The position numbers and the translations under genes were made by a program. From Symsagittifera roscoffensis (lineage: Eukaryota; Xenacoelomorpha; Acoela; Convolutidae), in assembly GCF_963678635.1 (NCBI RefSeq), contig NC_087062.1, positions 40,533,676-40,597,675 on the forward strand: 64,000 nucleotides of DNA, written 5' to 3'. Under the pieces are notes generated by a model. That model had not been told where the DNA came from, did not search any database, and saw only the letters and a list, made by a program, of their open reading frames with translations. This document shows, one piece after another, positions 60,606 to 64,000 of the stretch. The first letter of the stretch is position 1. Each line of letters starts with the position of its first letter.

Positions 60606-61092
60606 AACAAGACTGCTCGTATCAGGGCGAAGCCCTGAATGTTCCGACTGCCTTTTAAGGTTTTATGGAGCAGTAATAACATCAAAAAAATAAATGTAAT
60701 AAAATAAAATGAAAATTTTTTTTCTAAAATTTGATTTTTTTTGATGAAAATCATCCCCCCGCACGTCATATAAAGAACAAAAGGATAATTTCGCTCCTTG
60801 TAACAAATCAATTATGGCAAATAAACTTCTTTCAACCAATTTGGAACGATTTCTAAGACTTCAAAATGGAACGATTTCAAAATGGCAATCTTTAAACCCT
60901 CATAACTTTACGAAAAATGATCACAAGAAAAAATATTTTCACATTTAAGCTCAGGACAACAAAACCTTTTGAGTGATATAAAAAATTCCGTCAAAAATGG
61001 CTAGTTAAAAAGTCGAAATTTGTCTGAAGAAAAAAAACTCCACCTCGAGCACAAATATTCCGTTACTTTCGTATCGAAAGTCGGAACAATAA
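60606..61092 (-). repeat. ~490-bp dispersed repeat, copy 2 (inverted)
   Basis: Runs AACAAGACTGCTCG ... GTCGGAACAATAA, the reverse complement of 62528-63068, with long stretches nearly identical (for example TCGTATCAG..CGAAGCCCTGAATG and CTCGAGCACAAATATTCCGT against their inverted counterparts). A further fragment in the same orientation as this copy is seen at about 61140-61320. No coding capacity. Confidence 0.9.
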
Positions 61093-62527
61093 TTTGCCGC
61101 TGATGCGTGTTATAAAAACGCATTAAATTGCTCGTTATTTATACCAAAATGATCAAAAACTAGCATTTTTTAAACCCCAAAAATAATATGAAAATTGATC
61201 CCAGGTAATTTTTTTATAGATCGAAAACGCTTAAAAAGCCGAGTTGAAAGTTGAAAATTGACTGAATAAAAAACACAAAGCATAAACTTTCCGCTTTTCT
61301 TCGAAAGTTTTATAATTACTTTTTGCTGGATCTATTTGACTACCACCTCACCCGTTTGCAAAAGGGGGAGATTTGTTACAAGATACAAACGCTCACAAAT
61401 ACTTAAGCGTTAAATTAGCTCATTATCCACGGTCAATGGTCTTAAGTTGTTGCAATTGTGGTAATGAAATTATCCGCTTGGCCCATTTGAAGAGAGAAGG
61501 GAGGAGAAGGACAATGTCAGCATGCGTGACCAGCCATTTGCGCCCCAAAAGCAGTCATGTCCGGAACTGACTGCTTTTGTGGCGGAAATGGCTGGAGCGC
61601 ACAAGACTGTGTTTTTGGGGCGGAAATGAGTGGAGCGAAAGTTACTGGAGCAGAAATGACTGGGAGTCGTCAGCATGGACAAGGATATCATTTTCTTTTT
61701 TTTCGGAGAAATCAGAAAATCAATTTAGTCAATCTAAAAAAGGTCGACAAAAGTCGAAAACATTTTTTGAAAATCCGCCCCTACCTCGGAAAACTTATAT
61801 CCGCCCCTGTATGAAAACATTTTAGAAACTGGGATTCATTATTCAATCATTTCACCTTCGGAAAAATATTCGGCTTTTTTCTTCTAGTCTTTTTTGCAAG
61901 GAAAACTGTGCTAACTTGCACAGCAAGCGGCTACCCCTTGTTTATTTCTAAGTAGGAGCAACTTTGGAAATATCGGAATCGAAGGTAGCTCAGATGTGAT
62001 GCTACTGATTTGAGATCACCGACGCCCAAGCGGTCAATTGGTTTAATTGATGGCCTCATGGGGTAATATGGAATCGATTGGGTCGCCCCGTTTCGATTTT
62101 TAACCATCTCAACTTTTTCCCGCATAGTGCCCGGTTCTTTCGGAAAAATGTCTGAGGAGTTGTCCGCCTCAACATACAACAGAAAGTTCAAAATCAGAGG
62201 AAAAATAATCTGGAATGTGAATCAACAGTATGGCCATGTGCCGCGTTTTACCAATAGTTGAATTACTGTTAAAAGAACCGTTCTTATAACTTCCGTATAG
62301 ATGAACAGTTAAAACCAAATTACTTGCTGACGCACAACATAACAATCACTGTTCATTCATTTTAGTTAACCTCGAAGGTGTTTTTTTTAATAGGGGATAG
62401 CTATGAAAACATGTTCAATATTTGTATAGTATATTTGGATATTAAAAAAGAATGTAGTATTAACAGTCAGGTTAATCTAGATCGACCAATTTATATTGTC
62501 TCAAAGACACTTTTTCAAAAATTATGT
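61093..62527. other. Spacer between the inverted repeat arms
   Basis: Contains a partial extra copy of the ~500-bp repeat (about 61140-61320); a stretch of imperfect tandem words GGCGGAAATG(G/A)(C/G)TGGAGCG (61575-61665) with inverted GTCATGTCCGGAACTGAC; and a hAT-like right end TATCCGCCCCTG at 61798-61809, whose left end I could not find. A minus frame at 61931-62191 starts with TTG and is unrecognised. Confidence 0.45.
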
Positions 62528-63068
62528 TTATTGTTCCGACTCTCGATACGAAAGTAACGGAATATTTGTGCTCGGGGTGGGTTTTTTTTTCTTCAGACAA
62601 ATTTCGACTTTCTAACTAGCCATTTTTGACGAAGCTTTTTTATATCATTCAAAAGGTATTGTTGTCCTGAGCTTAAATTTGAAAAGATATTTTACCTGTG
62701 ATCATTTTTCGTAAAATTATGAGGGTTTAAAGATTGCCATTTTGACCAATTTGGGACAATTAACGCGCAATATAATTCGCGCTATTAACGCGTAAGCGGA
62801 GATTTAATCTGTCTTATAAATCGTTCCAAATTGGTTGAACGAAGCTTATATGCCATAATTGATTTGTTACAAGGAACGAAATCTATCGTTTTGTACTTTA
62901 TATGGCGTGTGGGGGGATGATTTTCATTAAAAATTTTATATTTTAGAAAAAAAATTTCATTTTATATTATTTCATTTAATTTTTTTTTATGTATTACTGC
63001 TGCTCAATAAACCTTATAAAAGGCAGTCTGAACATTCAGGGCTTCGTTCTGATACGAGCAGTCTTGTT
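62528..63068 (+). repeat. ~540-bp dispersed repeat, copy 3
   Basis: Starts TTATTGTTCCGACTCTCG and ends GAGCAGTCTTGTT. Forms a large inverted pair with 60606-61092 across a 1435-base spacer. It is longer than its partner because of an insertion near 62755-62820 that includes AATATAATTCGCGCTATT, text resembling the start of this window. Confidence 0.9.
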
Positions 63069-64000
63069 TATCTTTACTAGCATTGCTCTGAACCCAGATG
63101 CTTAATCGCTTCAAAACCGATCACATCATTGTACAATTTATCGTGACTCCAAAAAGGTCCGAAAAATGTGGAATTGGAACTTTTGTTTTGAGAGAATTAA
63201 CTGGGATTTTGATCAGGTGCTTTACGTCCTGTCGCCATAGAAATGGGATAAATTCCGCTCTGGAATTAATGGTTCCCTCGCTTTTCTTCGGGACAATAGT
63301 AGTCTTTACTGGGTTGCGTGTTGGAAGTTTTAATCCCAGAAGTCTAGAAATAGGCTAGTTTGGGACTACAATTTAACGGTTTCTAATAAATAAATGGCAT
63401 AAATAATAATAAATGCCCAAATTAATAGCGGATATTTGCAATGAGCCCTGGGAGATATAAGACAGTTCAGTGTCAGTCTAATGGCGTCAGATAGAGCGGC
63501 AGCTTTGAGACAGAGCATGCGGCACTAATTTACGATAGCTCAGTAGCGGGTACCTGTTTTAGTAAGACCAAGGCCACCCAAAAAACTAGATTCTCTGGTT
63601 GCTAAAAAACTCGTGTTTTATTATTAGTAATTGTTTCGCAAATTTATCTACTCGGTTAAATACGACTGTTGTTTTTGTTTTGGGTCATACCTTCATACTA
63701 GAAAATGCACTAAATTGACCTGATTATCTGTCAGAAAGGGCATCACCTATGCATATTTAGTTGGTGACGTACAATTTAATACCATACAGAACCATTTAGA
63801 ACCATATAGAACCATTTAGATCACTTCAAATGAGCCATTCTATACTTTTGAAACTTGAATAAAGGAAATGAATTCGTTAATCTTCGAGTGTGTCGAGGGC
63901 TAGGCAATTCAGTAAGTTCACACATGGTACACAATTTCCGCATACGAGAAAACCAAGGTGGATCATTTAGAACTTATGAATCATTACTTATTCAAGAGGC
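63069..64000. other. Stretch with no recognised gene
   Basis: An 86-codon frame at 63098-63358 starts at an ATG and ends in TAG; it shows no domain I recognise. The rest of the stretch is AT-rich apart from the decamer repeat at 63781-63820. Confidence 0.4.
63781..63820. repeat. 10-bp tandem repeat, four units
   Basis: ACCATACAGA, ACCATTTAGA, ACCATATAGA, ACCATTTAGA follow each other exactly, differing only at bases 5-7. A short minisatellite. Confidence 0.9.

Overview
The window is AT-rich nuclear DNA from an animal, probably an invertebrate. It is packed with decayed retrotransposons, small inverted-repeat elements and simple repeats, and it contains a 200-base run of N, so it comes from a scaffolded assembly. 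I could not identify the species. There are no bacterial-style operons and no convincing rRNA, tRNA or CRISPR. Almost every recognisable coding stretch belongs to a mobile element and is broken by stops or frameshifts. The only hint of a host gene is a possible signal-peptide first exon at 53274-53346.

Layout. 1-4800: no recognisable gene. 4810-5210: two diverged fragments of a LINE-type reverse transcriptase. 8962-9572: an inverted-repeat element rich in ATAATCGATTATAA palindromes, with a 75-bp hAT-like element nested in it that has perfect 8-bp target duplications. 10027-10593: a GC-richer island carrying a 21-bp minisatellite. 10915-12000: a 615-bp direct repeat. 11904-20854: an almost perfect 4476-bp tandem duplication containing the 5' two thirds of a dead LINE (ORF1, endonuclease, first half of the reverse transcriptase). 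The rest of that LINE follows to about 21420, then an older fragment of the same family to 22030.

24678-30619: a Ty3/gypsy-type LTR retrotransposon on the plus strand, with both LTRs, a primer-binding site, gag, protease, reverse transcriptase, RNase H, integrase and a long open C-terminal frame. It sits in a region with other decayed minus-strand coding traces. 31100-36960: a second Ty3/gypsy-type element on the minus strand, in the order gag, protease, RT, RNase H, integrase, acidic/basic tail. Its gag end runs directly into an (ATGT)n array of about 8 kb (37037-45060) that contains the assembly gap.

45.1-64 kb: another LINE RT fragment (minus strand, 46.9-47.1 kb), several foldback or MITE-like elements (49818-50014, 50652-50791, about 51416-51961, 54038-54200), a 157-bp tandem duplication, a 173-bp dispersed direct repeat, and a repeat family of about 500 bp. 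Two copies of that family form a large inverted pair at 60606-61092 and 62528-63068.

The elements do not work together as a pathway. The window reads as layers of insertion, decay and later duplication. I found no convincing new functional system. The items most worth a second look are the young tandem duplication of an already dead LINE, the uninterrupted 282-codon frame at the end of an otherwise broken gypsy element, and the giant tetranucleotide array abutting gag.
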